Of a DNA stretch of 64,000 nucleotides, positions 25,549 through 34,711 are shown one piece after another; the first letter of the stretch is position 1, and each line of letters starts with the position of its first letter. The DNA is taken from NCBI RefSeq assembly GCF_021129155.1, contig NZ_JAJOMC010000002.1, forward strand, positions 118,188 through 182,187, in the 5' to 3' direction. This DNA is from Arthrobacter sp. AK04. GTDB taxonomy: Bacteria; Actinomycetota; Actinomycetes; Actinomycetales; Micrococcaceae. The position numbers were made by a program, and so were the translations under genes. Under the pieces are notes generated by a model that worked only from the letters and a program-made list of their open reading frames with translations, ran no database searches and was not told the origin of the DNA.

Positions 25549-26405
25549 GGGGCCGTCCCCTGCTGGGAGGCCATGCGGATTTCGGCTGCCCTGTGGGTCT
25601 CGGCCAGCAACTGCTCCAGGAGTGCTTCGCGGCCGGGCGCGAGCTCGTACTTCAGCAGCTTCACAGCCTTGGCCGGATCCGTTTCGCCCAGCCCGAAGCT
25701 GGGGCACCAGGTGGCCACGGGGCAGGCTCCGCAGGCTGGCTTCCGTGCGTGGCACACCCGCCGTCCGTGGAAAATCACCCGGTGGGACAACATGGTCCAG
25801 TCCTTGCGGTCGAACAGCTCGGCCACGTCATGCTCGATCTGGACGGGGTCCTCGGACTGCGTCCAGCCGAAACGGTTGGCCAGCCGTGCGAAGTGGGTGT
25901 CCACGGAGATGCCGGGGATGCCGAAGCCGTTGCCGAGCACCACGTTGGCGGTCTTGCGTCCCACGCCGGGCAGCGTGACCAGGTCCTCCAGCCGTCCCGG
26001 CACTACCCCGTTGTATTCGTCCACCAGGCGGGTGCAGAGGGCAATGACGTTCCTGGATTTTGCCCGGAAGAACCCGGTGGGCTTGAGGATTGTCTCAAGG
26101 TCCACGGGATCCGCTTCCGCCAGGGACCGCGCGTCCGGGTAGCGGGCAAACAACACCCTGGTGACCTGGTTAACGGTGACATCCGTAGTCTGGGCCGAAA
26201 GGACCGTAGCCACGAGCAGTTCGAACGGGTTGCGGAAATCAAGCTCCGCGTGGGCGTAGGGGTATTTCTCCGCCAGGGCCCTGTTGATCCGCCGCGCCCG
26301 CCTTTTCAAGGCCAGCAGGGATTCGGAGGACACCACCGGCATGCCGGCAGACTGGCCGGCGGGTGCCTTGGCTCCGCCGGCCCTGGGCGCCCGGGCCTCC
26401 GCCAT
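25545..26405 (-). CDS. nth: Endonuclease III (base excision repair)
   Basis: A 286-residue DNA glycosylase/AP lyase for oxidised pyrimidines. The helix-hairpin-helix is [13 protein letters not shown], the catalytic Asp lies in [12 protein letters not shown], and the C-terminal 4Fe-4S loop has the canonical C-x6-C-x2-C-x5-C ([17 protein letters not shown]). About 25 extra residues at the N-terminus and 45 at the C-terminus exceed the E. coli protein (211 residues), common in Actinobacteria. It is upstream of and translationally coupled to the CoA pyrophosphatase. Confidence 0.95.
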   Translation of the reverse strand: MAEARAPRAGGAKAPAGQSAGMPVVSSESLLALKRRARRINRALAEKYPYAHAELDFRNPFELLVATVLSAQTTDVTVNQVTRVLFARYPDARSLAEADPVDLETILKPTGFFRAKSRNVIALCTRLVDEYNGVVPGRLEDLVTLPGVGRKTANVVLGNGFGIPGISVDTHFARLANRFGWTQSEDPVQIEHDVAELFDRKDWTMLSHRVIFHGRRVCHARKPACGACPVATWCPSFGLGETDPAKAVKLLKYELAPGREALLEQLLAETHRAAEIRMASQQGTAP

Positions 26406-26410
26406 GGACG

Positions 26411-27823
26411 TCAGCCGCGCTCGATGTTGCTGAGGTCCCGCAGGACACCCAGCCGCCCGTCAGTGTGCTGCACCAGGAACTCATGGCCCCGGTCTTCGAG
26501 GGCAAGGACCCAGCCGCCGGGTTCGATAACGAACGCCGGGGCCCCGGAGCGCGGATCATAGGCGGTCCGGTGCTGCGCGACCGCAAACCAGAAAGCCTCA
26601 TGGACGGGCTGTTCTTCCGATTCATCCGGACGGGTTGAGGGATCCACCGTGGCGCCGATGGGCTCCTCCGTGCGGACCTGCTGGTGCACAGCGGTGGCAG
26701 GCGTCGGCTCCCAGCCGCTGCGCGCGCCCTGCCCTGCGGCGGCAGCGCCCTGGCCGGACGGGGCAGCCGGATGGGTGCCGCCGTCGTTGTTTGGCGTGCC
26801 GTTGTGATGCGGGGCGGAAGCGGCGCCGGCGGCTGCCGGAACATCCCCCAGCCGCGTTTCCTCGGCGGCGGGCGTTGAGGAGGGGCGTACGACGTCGGCC
26901 GCCTGGGTTGCGGGGCCCGCGTCGCCTGCGGGCGTCCAGTCCGATACCTCGTCGGGAGCGGTGGAGACAGGCGCAGCAGCAGTGGGGACGGCTGCCGTGG
27001 CAGGGGCATGGGCTGCCGCGGCCTGTCCGCCAGGACGCTGGGAAGCCTGCTGAACCACCGGATCCTGATGGCCCTGTGATGCCGGCTTGTCAGCTGATCC
27101 GGGCTGGACCGCCGAGGATCCTGCACCTGCGCCGCCGAACAGCCCTGCCCCGGACAGGATCTTCGAGCCGGGTTTGGAGTCTTTCGAACCCGTCGCGGCC
27201 TCTGCCTTCGGCTTCTTGGGAGCGCGGGGCTTCTGGACAGGAACAGCGGCCTCACGGGCCACTATGTGGGCAGGCACTTCGGCCCGGTCCTGGAAATCAC
27301 TGGACAGATACGGCAGGAACCGGCCCAGCACCGTTGCCGCGAAGAGCACCAGGGAACCGATCAGGCCCACCAGGAGGCTGGGCACGTACGCCCCCGCCAC
27401 GGAGACAAAGAAGAACGCCACGGCAAAGGAGGCCACCACTGATCCGAACTGGTCAATGGACAGGGAGCCGATCCGGATCTTTGTGGACGGGGACAGCCTG
27501 CGGGCGGCAAAAAGCGCACTGACGATCAGGGGCAGGATGATGCCCAGGCCCAGGAAGAACAGGTTGTTGAGGTTCCACAGGTTGTACCGTGCGCCGAAGA
27601 TCGGCAGCAGGGAGGCAACAAAAAGGATCAGCGTGCCGCCGAAGACTGTCAGGTCCCGGATGGTGAACGGGCCCAGCACTGCCTCGTTGGCGGTGGAAGC
27701 CTTGCCTCCGGCGGGGGCCTTGCCCGCGGCGGCCTGGGAGCCTGGCCCTTCAGCGGTTCCGGTACCGTGGCCGGAACCTGCCGTGTCGGGGCCGGTCTTC
27801 TGGCCGAAGCTTTGCTGGTTCAT
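26411..27823 (-). CDS. Unrecognised membrane protein: four TM segments, Pro/Ala-rich linker, C-terminal domain
   Basis: A 470-residue protein I cannot assign. Residues 1-45 are polar and Gly/Ala-rich; four hydrophobic segments follow (about 55-75, 85-105, 125-145, 150-170), and then [11 protein letters not shown] linker of about 220 residues rich in Pro, Ala, Gly and Gln leads to a conserved-looking terminal domain of about 65 residues ([19 protein letters not shown] to [12 protein letters not shown]). ATG 27823 has AAGGAG 7 nt upstream. It is immediately 5' of nth, 5 bp apart. It could tether a sensing or scaffold domain to the membrane; that is a guess. Confidence 0.7.
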   Translation of the reverse strand: MNQQSFGQKTGPDTAGSGHGTGTAEGPGSQAAAGKAPAGGKASTANEAVLGPFTIRDLTVFGGTLILFVASLLPIFGARYNLWNLNNLFFLGLGIILPLIVSALFAARRLSPSTKIRIGSLSIDQFGSVVASFAVAFFFVSVAGAYVPSLLVGLIGSLVLFAATVLGRFLPYLSSDFQDRAEVPAHIVAREAAVPVQKPRAPKKPKAEAATGSKDSKPGSKILSGAGLFGGAGAGSSAVQPGSADKPASQGHQDPVVQQASQRPGGQAAAAHAPATAAVPTAAAPVSTAPDEVSDWTPAGDAGPATQAADVVRPSSTPAAEETRLGDVPAAAGAASAPHHNGTPNNDGGTHPAAPSGQGAAAAGQGARSGWEPTPATAVHQQVRTEEPIGATVDPSTRPDESEEQPVHEAFWFAVAQHRTAYDPRSGAPAFVIEPGGWVLALEDRGHEFLVQHTDGRLGVLRDLSNIERG

Positions 27824-28235
27824 TCTGCTCTCCTTAGCGTGGCGGCACCGGGCCCTGTGTGGTCCCGACATCGTGCCGTCTTGACAGCGGTTCCGGGCAG
27901 GCCAGGCCCTTGCAGTGCCTGGCCAGAACGGTCCGAAGTGAAGTCACAATTCCATCCCAGCCTAGTCAAGGGCCACGCTGATCACTAGCTGGGCACGCAC
28001 CGCGGGGCCGGGACCAAGCAGCCATCGAAAACCATTCACCGCTTAATAAATGCCGTTCACGGGCTGCCATGTGACACCGCCCACATCGCCGCCAGTCAAA
28101 GCATTAGTCTTGATTCCGGAACAGCTCTTTGCGGAATGTCCGTGACCAGCCGGGGCCCGGCGTCGTGCAGGCGGCGGAGCCCGGCCGGCCGGGTGACATC
28201 CCGCCCAGCAAAGATCGATGAATGATGAGGTTCAC
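27824..28235. other. Divergent intergenic region before acetyl-CoA synthetase (412 bp)
   Basis: No credible ORF. The left part carries the ribosome binding site and promoter region of the minus-strand membrane protein gene. A more AT-rich patch at about 28020-28060 precedes a GlxR/Crp-like site at 28070. The remaining 150 bp would be 5' leader of acs. I see no riboswitch fold. Confidence 0.7.
28070..28085. promoter_or_regulatory. Probable GlxR/Crp binding site upstream of acs
   Basis: TGTGACACCGCCCACA fits the Crp/GlxR consensus TGTGA-N6-TCACA with one mismatch. It lies 166 bp before the acs start. Crp-type control of acetyl-CoA synthetase is established in other bacteria, including Actinobacteria, and a Crp-family regulator is encoded at 41503. 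Confidence 0.5.
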
Positions 28236-30269
28236 ATGTCCCAGGACACTACAAGCGCCGTCGTAGACGCTTCCGCAAGCGCAGGGCACGGTTCAGCCAC
28301 GGGAGCTGAGAAGGGCGATGCCTTTGAAAACCTGCTGCATGAGACCCGCAAGTTTGCGCCTTCGCCCGAGTTCGCTGCCGACGCTGTCGTCACGGCCGCG
28401 GAGTACGGGGAGGCCAACGCCGACCGTCCCGCGTTCTGGGCGAAGAAGGCCCGTGAACTCCTGACGTGGAACAAGGACTTTGACCAGGCGCTGGACTGGT
28501 CCAACCCGCCGTTTGCCAAGTGGTTTGTGGGCGGGGAGGTCAACGCCGCGTACAACGCGCTGGACCGGCACGTGGAGAACGGCCTCGGCGACCGGGTGGC
28601 CATCTATTTCGAGGGTGAGCCCGGGGACACGAGCACCTATACCTATGCGCAGCTGACCGAAGAGGTGAAGAAGGCCGCCAACGCCTTCGAGTCCCTGGGT
28701 GTGGCCAAGGGCGACCGCGTAGCTGTGTACCTGCCGATGATCCCCGAGGCCGTCATCACCCTCCTGGCCTGCGCCCGGATCGGGGCTGTGCATTCAGTGG
28801 TGTTCGGCGGCTTCTCCTCCGAGGCGCTCCGGTCACGGATTGACGATGCCGAAGCCAAGCTCGTGGTCACCGCGGACGGCACGTACCGGCGCGGCAAGCC
28901 CAGCGCCCTGAAGCCCGCCGTCGATGAAGCGTTAGCCCACAAGGGAGATGGAGACGGCCACACGGTCCAGAACGTGGTGGTGGTCAAGCGCAACGGCCAG
29001 GACGTGGACTGGCACGAGGGCCGGGACCACTGGTGGGCGGACACGGTGGGCGCCGCCTCCGCCGAGCACACGGCCGTGGGCCACGACTCCGAGCACCCGC
29101 TGTTCATCCTGTACACCTCCGGGACCACCGGAAAGCCCAAGGGCATCCTGCACACCACCGGCGGCTACCTCACCCAGACCGCCTACACCCACAAGGCCGT
29201 GTTCGACCTGCACCCCGAGACGGACGTGTACTGGTGCACGGCCGACGTCGGCTGGGTCACCGGCCACTCCTACGTCGCCTACGCGCCCCTGGTCAACGGC
29301 GCCACGCAGGTCATGTATGAGGGCACCCCGGACTCCCCGCACCAGGGCCGCTGGTGGGAGATCATCGAGAAGTACAAGGTCTCCATCCTCTACACCGCCC
29401 CCACTGCAATCCGGACGTTCATGAAATGGGGCAGGGAGATCCCGGACAAGTACGACCTGACCTCCCTCCGGGTCCTCGGCTCCGTGGGCGAATCCATCAA
29501 TCCCGAGGCCTGGATGTGGTACCGGAAGGTCATCGGCGGGGACAAGACCCCCATCGTGGACACCTGGTGGCAGACCGAGACCGGCGCGCAGATGATCGCG
29601 CCGCTCCCCGGAGTCACCGCCACCAAGCCCGGCTCAGCCCAGGTCCCGCTGCCCGGCATCGCAGTGGACGTCGTGGACGAGATGGGCGAATCCGTGCCCA
29701 ACGGCCACGGCGGCTTCCTGGTGATCCGGGAGCCCTGGCCTGCCATGCTCCGCGGCATCTGGGGCGATCCCGAACGCTTCAAGGACACCTACTGGTCACG
29801 GTTCGAGACCATGTACTTCGCCGGGGACGGTGCAAAGAAGGACGAGGACGGTGACATCTGGCTCCTGGGCCGCGTGGATGACGTCATGAACGTCTCCGGG
29901 CACCGGCTTTCCACCACGGAAATCGAGTCCGCGCTGGTATCCCACCCCGCCGTGGCCGAGGCCGCGGTGGTGGGTGCCGCGGACGAAACCACCGGCCAGG
30001 CCGTCGTCGCGTTCGTCATCCTCCGCGGTGACGCCGTGGATTCCGGGGACGCCATCGTCCAGGAACTCCGGAACCACGTCGGCAAGGAAATCGGGCCCAT
30101 CGCCAAGCCGAAGGCCATCCTGGTGGTCCCGGAACTGCCGAAGACCCGCTCCGGCAAAATCATGCGCCGCCTGCTCAAGGACGTCGCCGAAGGCCGCGAC
30201 CCAGGCGACGCCACCACCCTGTCCGATCCCACCATCATGCAGCAGATCGCCGTGTCCCTAAGGAAATAG
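28236..30269 (+). CDS. acsA: Acetyl-CoA synthetase (AMP-forming)
   Basis: A 677-residue acetate-activating enzyme making acetyl-CoA via acetyl-AMP. The AMP-binding motif is [18 protein letters not shown], the ATP/acetate region [12 protein letters not shown], and the hinge/catalytic C-terminal motif [13 protein letters not shown] with Lys641, the residue acetylated for inactivation in this family. ATG 28236 is preferred since GAGG is 5 nt upstream; ATG 28218 is in frame and adds six residues. The N-terminus carries a 30-residue polar, Ser/Ala-rich extension. Likely activated by GlxR/Crp and deacetylated by an AcuC-type enzyme. Confidence 0.95.
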   Translation: MSQDTTSAVVDASASAGHGSATGAEKGDAFENLLHETRKFAPSPEFAADAVVTAAEYGEANADRPAFWAKKARELLTWNKDFDQALDWSNPPFAKWFVGGEVNAAYNALDRHVENGLGDRVAIYFEGEPGDTSTYTYAQLTEEVKKAANAFESLGVAKGDRVAVYLPMIPEAVITLLACARIGAVHSVVFGGFSSEALRSRIDDAEAKLVVTADGTYRRGKPSALKPAVDEALAHKGDGDGHTVQNVVVVKRNGQDVDWHEGRDHWWADTVGAASAEHTAVGHDSEHPLFILYTSGTTGKPKGILHTTGGYLTQTAYTHKAVFDLHPETDVYWCTADVGWVTGHSYVAYAPLVNGATQVMYEGTPDSPHQGRWWEIIEKYKVSILYTAPTAIRTFMKWGREIPDKYDLTSLRVLGSVGESINPEAWMWYRKVIGGDKTPIVDTWWQTETGAQMIAPLPGVTATKPGSAQVPLPGIAVDVVDEMGESVPNGHGGFLVIREPWPAMLRGIWGDPERFKDTYWSRFETMYFAGDGAKKDEDGDIWLLGRVDDVMNVSGHRLSTTEIESALVSHPAVAEAAVVGAADETTGQAVVAFVILRGDAVDSGDAIVQELRNHVGKEIGPIAKPKAILVVPELPKTRSGKIMRRLLKDVAEGRDPGDATTLSDPTIMQQIAVSLRK

Positions 30270-30368
30270 GGGAACATCGGGCGACCGCCGGCAGGACCGG
30301 CGTCGCTCCTGGGCGGGATCAACGCACAAGCTGATGCGTGGGGGTTATCCGGAAGCGTGTCTTATTGT

Positions 30369-30427
30369 GGGCCCACGCCGTCAGGGTTCCCTAGCCGAGC
30401 TTGCGAGGCTGGGGAGACGGTGGGGAC
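30369..30427. repeat. 59-bp hairpin repeat, copy A
   Basis: Nearly identical in sequence and length to 39460-39518. It begins GGGCCCACGCCG and contains CCCTAGCC-GAGCTTGCGA-GGCTGGGG, a stem-loop with one T-G wobble. It lies between acs and the DeoR-type gene. Differences from copy B fall mostly at positions that keep the stem paired. Confidence 0.8.
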
Positions 30428-30509
30428 GCGGAGGATGACTCCCGCGCATCAGCGTGGCAGGCACCTAGACTGGGAGCAGACACGCCCCCTGCCCCGAAGG
30501 ATCGCCCTG

Positions 30510-31298
30510 ATGCTCGCCGTCGCCCGCCACCAGGCCATTTTGGACGCTCTTCAGCGCGAAAGGGTGGTCCGGGTCTCCGACCTGGCCCAGCAGCTGGGCG
30601 TGTCCCTGATGACTGTCCGCCGCGACATCGAGGCGCTGGAGGAGGGCGGCCGCCTGGAGCGCATCCACGGCGGCGCCAAGATCCCGGGGGACACCAGCAC
30701 GCACGAGCCCGGCTTCGACCTGAAATCGACGCAGCTAACGGCGGAAAAGCGGGCCATCGCTGTGGAGGCGGCCTCGCTGGTGCAGGAAGGCATGGCCGTG
30801 GGACTCAGTGCGGGAACCACCACCTGGGCACTGGCCAAGGAACTGGTGAACGGCCCGCAGATCACGGTGGTTACCAACTCGGTCCGCATCGCAGACCTCT
30901 TCCATCACTCGGCATCGGCGGCCTCCGCCCGGTACGCCTCCACGGTGATCCTCATCGGCGGCGAGCGAACGCCCTCTGATGCCCTGGTGGGCCCCATTGC
31001 CACCGGCGCGCTCAAGCAACTGCACCTGGACGTGCTGTTCCTTGGCGTCCACGGGATGGACGCAGACGCCGGTTTCACCACGCCCAACCTGCTGGAGGCG
31101 GAAACGGACCGGGCCTTTGTGGCCGCTGCGCGCAAGACTGTGGTCCTCGCGGACCACACGAAGTGGGGCATGCTGGGCATCAGTTCCATCGCGTCGCTGG
31201 ACGAGGTGGATGAGGTCATCAGCGATTCCGGCCTTGGCCCCGAAGCGCAGCGCGTCCTGCAGGAACAGGTGGGCCGGTTGCGGCTCGCAGCCGTCTAG
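30510..31298 (+). CDS. DeoR-family transcriptional regulator
   Basis: A 262-residue repressor-type protein. The N-terminal DeoR helix-turn-helix runs from about 4 to 57 (RQAILDALQRE-like start, VSLMTVRRDIEALEEGGRLERIHGG). The C-terminal DeoRC sugar-phosphate sensor domain has GLSAGTTTWALAKEL, VVTNSVRIA, FLGVHGMDADAGFTT and DHTKWG. ATG 30510 is chosen because AAGGA lies 9 nt upstream and the HTH begins just after; a -10-like TAGACT lies at about 30467. The ligand is probably a phosphorylated sugar. It converges with the LacI gene. Confidence 0.9.
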   Translation: MLAVARHQAILDALQRERVVRVSDLAQQLGVSLMTVRRDIEALEEGGRLERIHGGAKIPGDTSTHEPGFDLKSTQLTAEKRAIAVEAASLVQEGMAVGLSAGTTTWALAKELVNGPQITVVTNSVRIADLFHHSASAASARYASTVILIGGERTPSDALVGPIATGALKQLHLDVLFLGVHGMDADAGFTTPNLLEAETDRAFVAAARKTVVLADHTKWGMLGISSIASLDEVDEVISDSGLGPEAQRVLQEQVGRLRLAAV

Positions 31299-31307
31299 GA
31301 GGCGTCC

Positions 31308-32339
31308 CTAGGGGCAGCCGCAGGACTGGCGGATGTGCAGCGTGGTGGGGAAGATGCGGTGCCGGGGCTTCTCGCCGCGGCTGGCTCCCACCAGCGCCGC
31401 TACCGCAGCTTCGGCCATGGCAGCCACGGGCTGCTCGACCGTTGTGAGTGGAGGCCAGGAATACTCGGACTCGGCAGATCCGTCAAAGGAAGCCACTGCC
31501 ATCTGGCCAGGGACGGACAGCCCGGCTTCGTGCACCGCCCGGAGCAGACCGATGGCCTGCATGTCGGAGGTGGCAAAGATGGCCGTGGGCCGGTTGACGG
31601 ACGCCAGGAGGCGTTGCCCGGCGGTGTAGCCGCCCGGACGGGTGAAGGCGCTGTACACGATCGGCCCCTCCGGAAGGCCCGCTTCCTGCAGGGCCTCCCG
31701 CCAGCCCACTTCACGCCCGTCAGTGGCGCCGGAGACGTTGGTACCCATGGCGAGGCCGATGTTGGTGTGGCCATGGCCGATGAGGTGTTCCACCGCGATC
31801 CTCGCGCCGGCTGCGAGGTCAACGCCGATGCTGTTGAACCCAGGGGCATCCTGTTCCTGATTGAGCAGGACCGAGGGTATCTCGGCCGTTTCCAGGACTT
31901 CCAGGTCGGGTTCGAAAAGGACACTGGCCAGCAGCACGCCATCTACCTGCCGGGCGGCGAGGTTGCGGATGTTGCGCCGCTCCTTGGCCAGGTTTCCGTC
32001 CGAGTTGCCCAGCACCAGTGCGTATCCCAAGGCGGCGGCGGCGTCCTCCACGGCGTGGGAGAACAGCGCGAAGAACGGGTTGGAGATATCCGGGACCACG
32101 AGTCCAAGCGTCTCGCTGGAGCCCAGCTTGAGCGCCCGGGCCGCAGCGTTGGGGCGGTAGCCCAGGATCCGGATGGCATCCTGCACCTTGGCTTCGGTGG
32201 CAGGCGCCACCTTCTTGGGTCCGCCGTTGACAACATAACTGACGACGGCGGTGCTGACGCCGGCATAGCGCGCAACGTCCTTGCGGGTCACAGGGCCGGA
32301 TCGCGTCGGATGCACTGCCGGGGTAGTCATGCTGTTCAT
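31308..32339 (-). CDS. LacI-family transcriptional regulator of the alpha-galactoside cluster
   Basis: A 343-residue regulator. The N-terminal HTH reads TRKDVARYAGVSTAVVSYVV with hinge helix PNAAARAL, and a periplasmic-binding-protein-like effector domain follows. ATG 32339 is 1 bp beyond the stop codon of the dehydrogenase gene, so both are read from one transcript by reinitiation; ATG 32330 is also possible. Two LacI-like palindromes are in the divergent promoter region 1.3 kb upstream (33622 and 33699), which makes an autoregulated sugar-responsive repressor likely. The inducer is inferred to be an alpha-galactoside. Confidence 0.9.
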   Translation of the reverse strand: MNSMTTPAVHPTRSGPVTRKDVARYAGVSTAVVSYVVNGGPKKVAPATEAKVQDAIRILGYRPNAAARALKLGSSETLGLVVPDISNPFFALFSHAVEDAAAALGYALVLGNSDGNLAKERRNIRNLAARQVDGVLLASVLFEPDLEVLETAEIPSVLLNQEQDAPGFNSIGVDLAAGARIAVEHLIGHGHTNIGLAMGTNVSGATDGREVGWREALQEAGLPEGPIVYSAFTRPGGYTAGQRLLASVNRPTAIFATSDMQAIGLLRAVHEAGLSVPGQMAVASFDGSAESEYSWPPLTTVEQPVAAMAEAAVAALVGASRGEKPRHRIFPTTLHIRQSCGCP

Positions 32340-32340
32340 G

Positions 32341-33546
32341 TTACGTACTGGCACCCGGTGCATCGCCGAAGTCACGGATGGGAAGCCGTTCGCCGTTTCG
32401 GAGTGCGGACTGGTGCGCCACAATGCCGGGGAGGGTAAACCGGGCGGCCAGCCAGGCGTTCACGGGCGGAAGGCTGCCGTTGTTCACGGCTGTCACGAAG
32501 TCGTCCACCAGGAAATGGTGGCTGCCCTCATGCCCGTTCGGCGCGCCCCGGAACTCCTCCGGCAGCCGCCCGGGATCGTGGACCGGTGCCAGGCCGGAGA
32601 CGAAGGCGTCCCGCAGGTCGGGTGCAACGTGGGCCAGGGACGGGTCGTCCAGCGGGATGCTGGGCCGGGTTTCCATCTGCTCGGAGACGTCGTGGACGTT
32701 CTGCTTGTCCTGCCAGACGGAGACCTTTGCCAGCTGTTCAAAGCTGGCCTCCGTTCCAAAGAACCGGAACCGCGATTCGCGGATATGTGAGGGGTAGCCC
32801 ACCCGGCGCATCTCGTTGGTGCGCATCACGCCGCCGTCGTTCAGTTCAAAGAGGGCGGTGGCGTTGGAAAAATCGTTGCCGAACATGCTGACGTCCTTGT
32901 CAAAGACCCCGTCGTTGCGGTCATCCTTGACGCCGACGCAGCTGACGCTCACAGCGTGGGCAGGCACGGCACCGAGCACCCCGCCAACGGCGTGGGTGGG
33001 GTACAGCATGGGCGGGTAGCTGGCAGTTTCCTTCCAGCGCTCCCCGCCGCTGTACTGGTAGGCCTCGTAGAAGCCCAGGTCCATGTCATGGACGTAGTCG
33101 CCTTCAGCGTAGAAGATGCGGCCGAACTTCCCGTCCGCAAGCTGCTTGCGCGCATAGACGGTGGCGGGGTTGTAGTAGCTGGTCTCCCCCATCATGTACA
33201 CCAGTCCGGTGTCACGGACGGCCTGGATGATCGCGGCGATCTCTTCTTCCGAAACAGCCATGGGGACGGCTGAATAGACATGCTTGCCGGCGCGGAGGGC
33301 ACGCTCCACCAGGGGCCCGTGCGTCCACCGCTGCGTGAAAATGGCCACGGCGTCAACGTCGGAGGCCAGCAGCTCCTCGAAGCTGCCCTTCACGCCGGCG
33401 AGGCCGTAACGGGCCACCGCCTCCGCTGCCCGCTCCGGAAGCTCGTCGGCCACGTACACGGCGCTGGTGCCGGGGTGGAGGTTGAACAGGTGGGCGAACT
33501 GGCTGCCGAACTGGCCGGCTCCTACTACGCCGAGTGAAAACGTCAT
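32341..33546 (-). CDS. Gfo/Idh/MocA family oxidoreductase
   Basis: A 401-residue NAD(P)-dependent sugar dehydrogenase-type protein. The Rossmann motif is LGVVGAGQFGSQFAHLF, with the family's second segment GKHVYSAVPMA (usual EKP motif is replaced by SAVP here) and GETSYYNPATVYARKQL. The altered EKP motif could affect cofactor handling. ATG 33546 has GGAAGG 7 nt upstream. As first gene of the minus-strand operon divergent from the sugar importer, it probably acts on a galactoside-derived sugar, but substrate is not evident. Confidence 0.83.
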   Translation of the reverse strand: MTFSLGVVGAGQFGSQFAHLFNLHPGTSAVYVADELPERAAEAVARYGLAGVKGSFEELLASDVDAVAIFTQRWTHGPLVERALRAGKHVYSAVPMAVSEEEIAAIIQAVRDTGLVYMMGETSYYNPATVYARKQLADGKFGRIFYAEGDYVHDMDLGFYEAYQYSGGERWKETASYPPMLYPTHAVGGVLGAVPAHAVSVSCVGVKDDRNDGVFDKDVSMFGNDFSNATALFELNDGGVMRTNEMRRVGYPSHIRESRFRFFGTEASFEQLAKVSVWQDKQNVHDVSEQMETRPSIPLDDPSLAHVAPDLRDAFVSGLAPVHDPGRLPEEFRGAPNGHEGSHHFLVDDFVTAVNNGSLPPVNAWLAARFTLPGIVAHQSALRNGERLPIRDFGDAPGAST

Positions 33547-33621
33547 TGTTTGCCTTCCGTGGTGCTGAACAGAGGACGCCGGGCAAGCGCTGTCCTCCGG
33601 GAACTCCAGTGTTCCAGCAGT

Positions 33622-33637
33622 ATCTACTCGAGTCAAC
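33622..33637. promoter_or_regulatory. LacI-type operator-like site O1
   Basis: ATCTACTCGAGTCAAC shares 12 of 16 positions with the palindrome ATCTACTCGAGTAGAT; the core ACTCGAGT is perfectly symmetric around the central CG expected for LacI proteins. It lies 76 nt upstream of the dehydrogenase start. Confidence 0.5.
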
Positions 33638-33698
33638 AAGCACGCAGGCTTAGCAACTCGCTGCAATAAGCAACAAAGGTAACCTCTTGCCCTCCAGA

Positions 33699-33714
33699 AT
33701 CTACTCGTGTAGAT
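33699..33714. promoter_or_regulatory. LacI-type operator-like site O2
   Basis: ATCTACTCGTGTAGAT has perfect 6-bp arms ATCTAC/GTAGAT and matches a 16-bp LacI-type palindrome at 15 positions. It is 45 bp upstream of the first permease start. Its centre is 77 bp from that of O1, about seven helical turns, compatible with looping by one regulator. Confidence 0.65.
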
Positions 33715-33759
33715 TACAGCTCAGTTGTTACCCCCATCACAGTCAGGAAAGGGTCGAAG

Positions 33760-34701
33760 ATGACCACCCTTGCCAAACACTCCAGGTCCGCCTCAGCGGC
33801 TCCAGCTTCCCCGAAGCCGCAGGGAAGCCACCGCCGTTTCGGGGACCTCAAGATCGCACTGCTGTTCATCGCGCCGGCAATGATCGGATTCATTGCCTTC
33901 TACGTCGTCCCCACCATCCGGGGCATCTACCTCAGCTTTACGGAATACAACATCCTCGGTGACCCGGAATGGATCGGGCTGGATAACTACACAGCAATTG
34001 CCAAGGATCCGCTGTTCTGGAACTCACTGGCCGTCACCGGGCAGTACGTGTTCCTCAACATCCTCCTCCAGACGGCCCTTGCCCTGGGCCTGGCCCTCCT
34101 GATGCACAATGTGGCCAAGTCCACCATCATCCGGGGCACCCTGCTCCTGCCGTACCTGATGTCGAACGTCATTGCCGCACTGCTGTGGTTCTGGATGCTG
34201 GACTACCAGATCGGTGTGGTGAACCAGTTCATCGAGTGGAGCGGGCTGCCCCGCGTCGCGTTCTTCGGCAGCGAGGCGTGGGCCATTCCCACCCAGGCGC
34301 TGATCAACACCTGGCGCCACATGGGCTACACGGCCCTCCTGATCTTCGCCGGCCTCCAGGCCATCCCCAGCCACGTCTACGAAGTGGCCAAACTGGACGG
34401 TGCGTCAGCGTTCCAGACCTTCCGGAAAATCACCATTCCGCTGCTGCGCCCGGTCCTTGTCCTGGTCCTCGTGGTGACCGTCATCGGCTCCTTCCAGGTC
34501 TTCGACACCGTGGCCGTGACCACAGCGGGCGGACCGGTCAACGCCACCCGCGTCATCCAGTACTACATCTACCAGCGGGCCTTCACCGAGTCGGACTTCG
34601 GCTACGGATCCGCCATCGCCGTCATTCTCTTCCTCATCCTCGCCCTGGTGGCCTTCATCCAGATGAAGTTCCTCAAGGGCAACGAGTCGGACCTGGACTA
34701 A
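33760..34701 (+). CDS. Carbohydrate ABC transporter permease, MalF-like
   Basis: A 313-residue CUT1-family inner-membrane subunit with about six transmembrane helices. The cytoplasmic EAA loop is seen in YEVAKLDGASAFQTFRKITIP, the contact site for the ATPase. ATG 33760 follows AGGAAAGGG. First gene of the importer operon (permease-permease-binding protein), opposite the dehydrogenase-LacI operon. No ATPase gene is in the cluster, so it probably uses a shared MsiK/UgpC-type ATPase encoded elsewhere. Confidence 0.93.
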   Translation: MTTLAKHSRSASAAPASPKPQGSHRRFGDLKIALLFIAPAMIGFIAFYVVPTIRGIYLSFTEYNILGDPEWIGLDNYTAIAKDPLFWNSLAVTGQYVFLNILLQTALALGLALLMHNVAKSTIIRGTLLLPYLMSNVIAALLWFWMLDYQIGVVNQFIEWSGLPRVAFFGSEAWAIPTQALINTWRHMGYTALLIFAGLQAIPSHVYEVAKLDGASAFQTFRKITIPLLRPVLVLVLVVTVIGSFQVFDTVAVTTAGGPVNATRVIQYYIYQRAFTESDFGYGSAIAVILFLILALVAFIQMKFLKGNESDLD

Positions 34702-34711
34702 GGAGTCCCGC

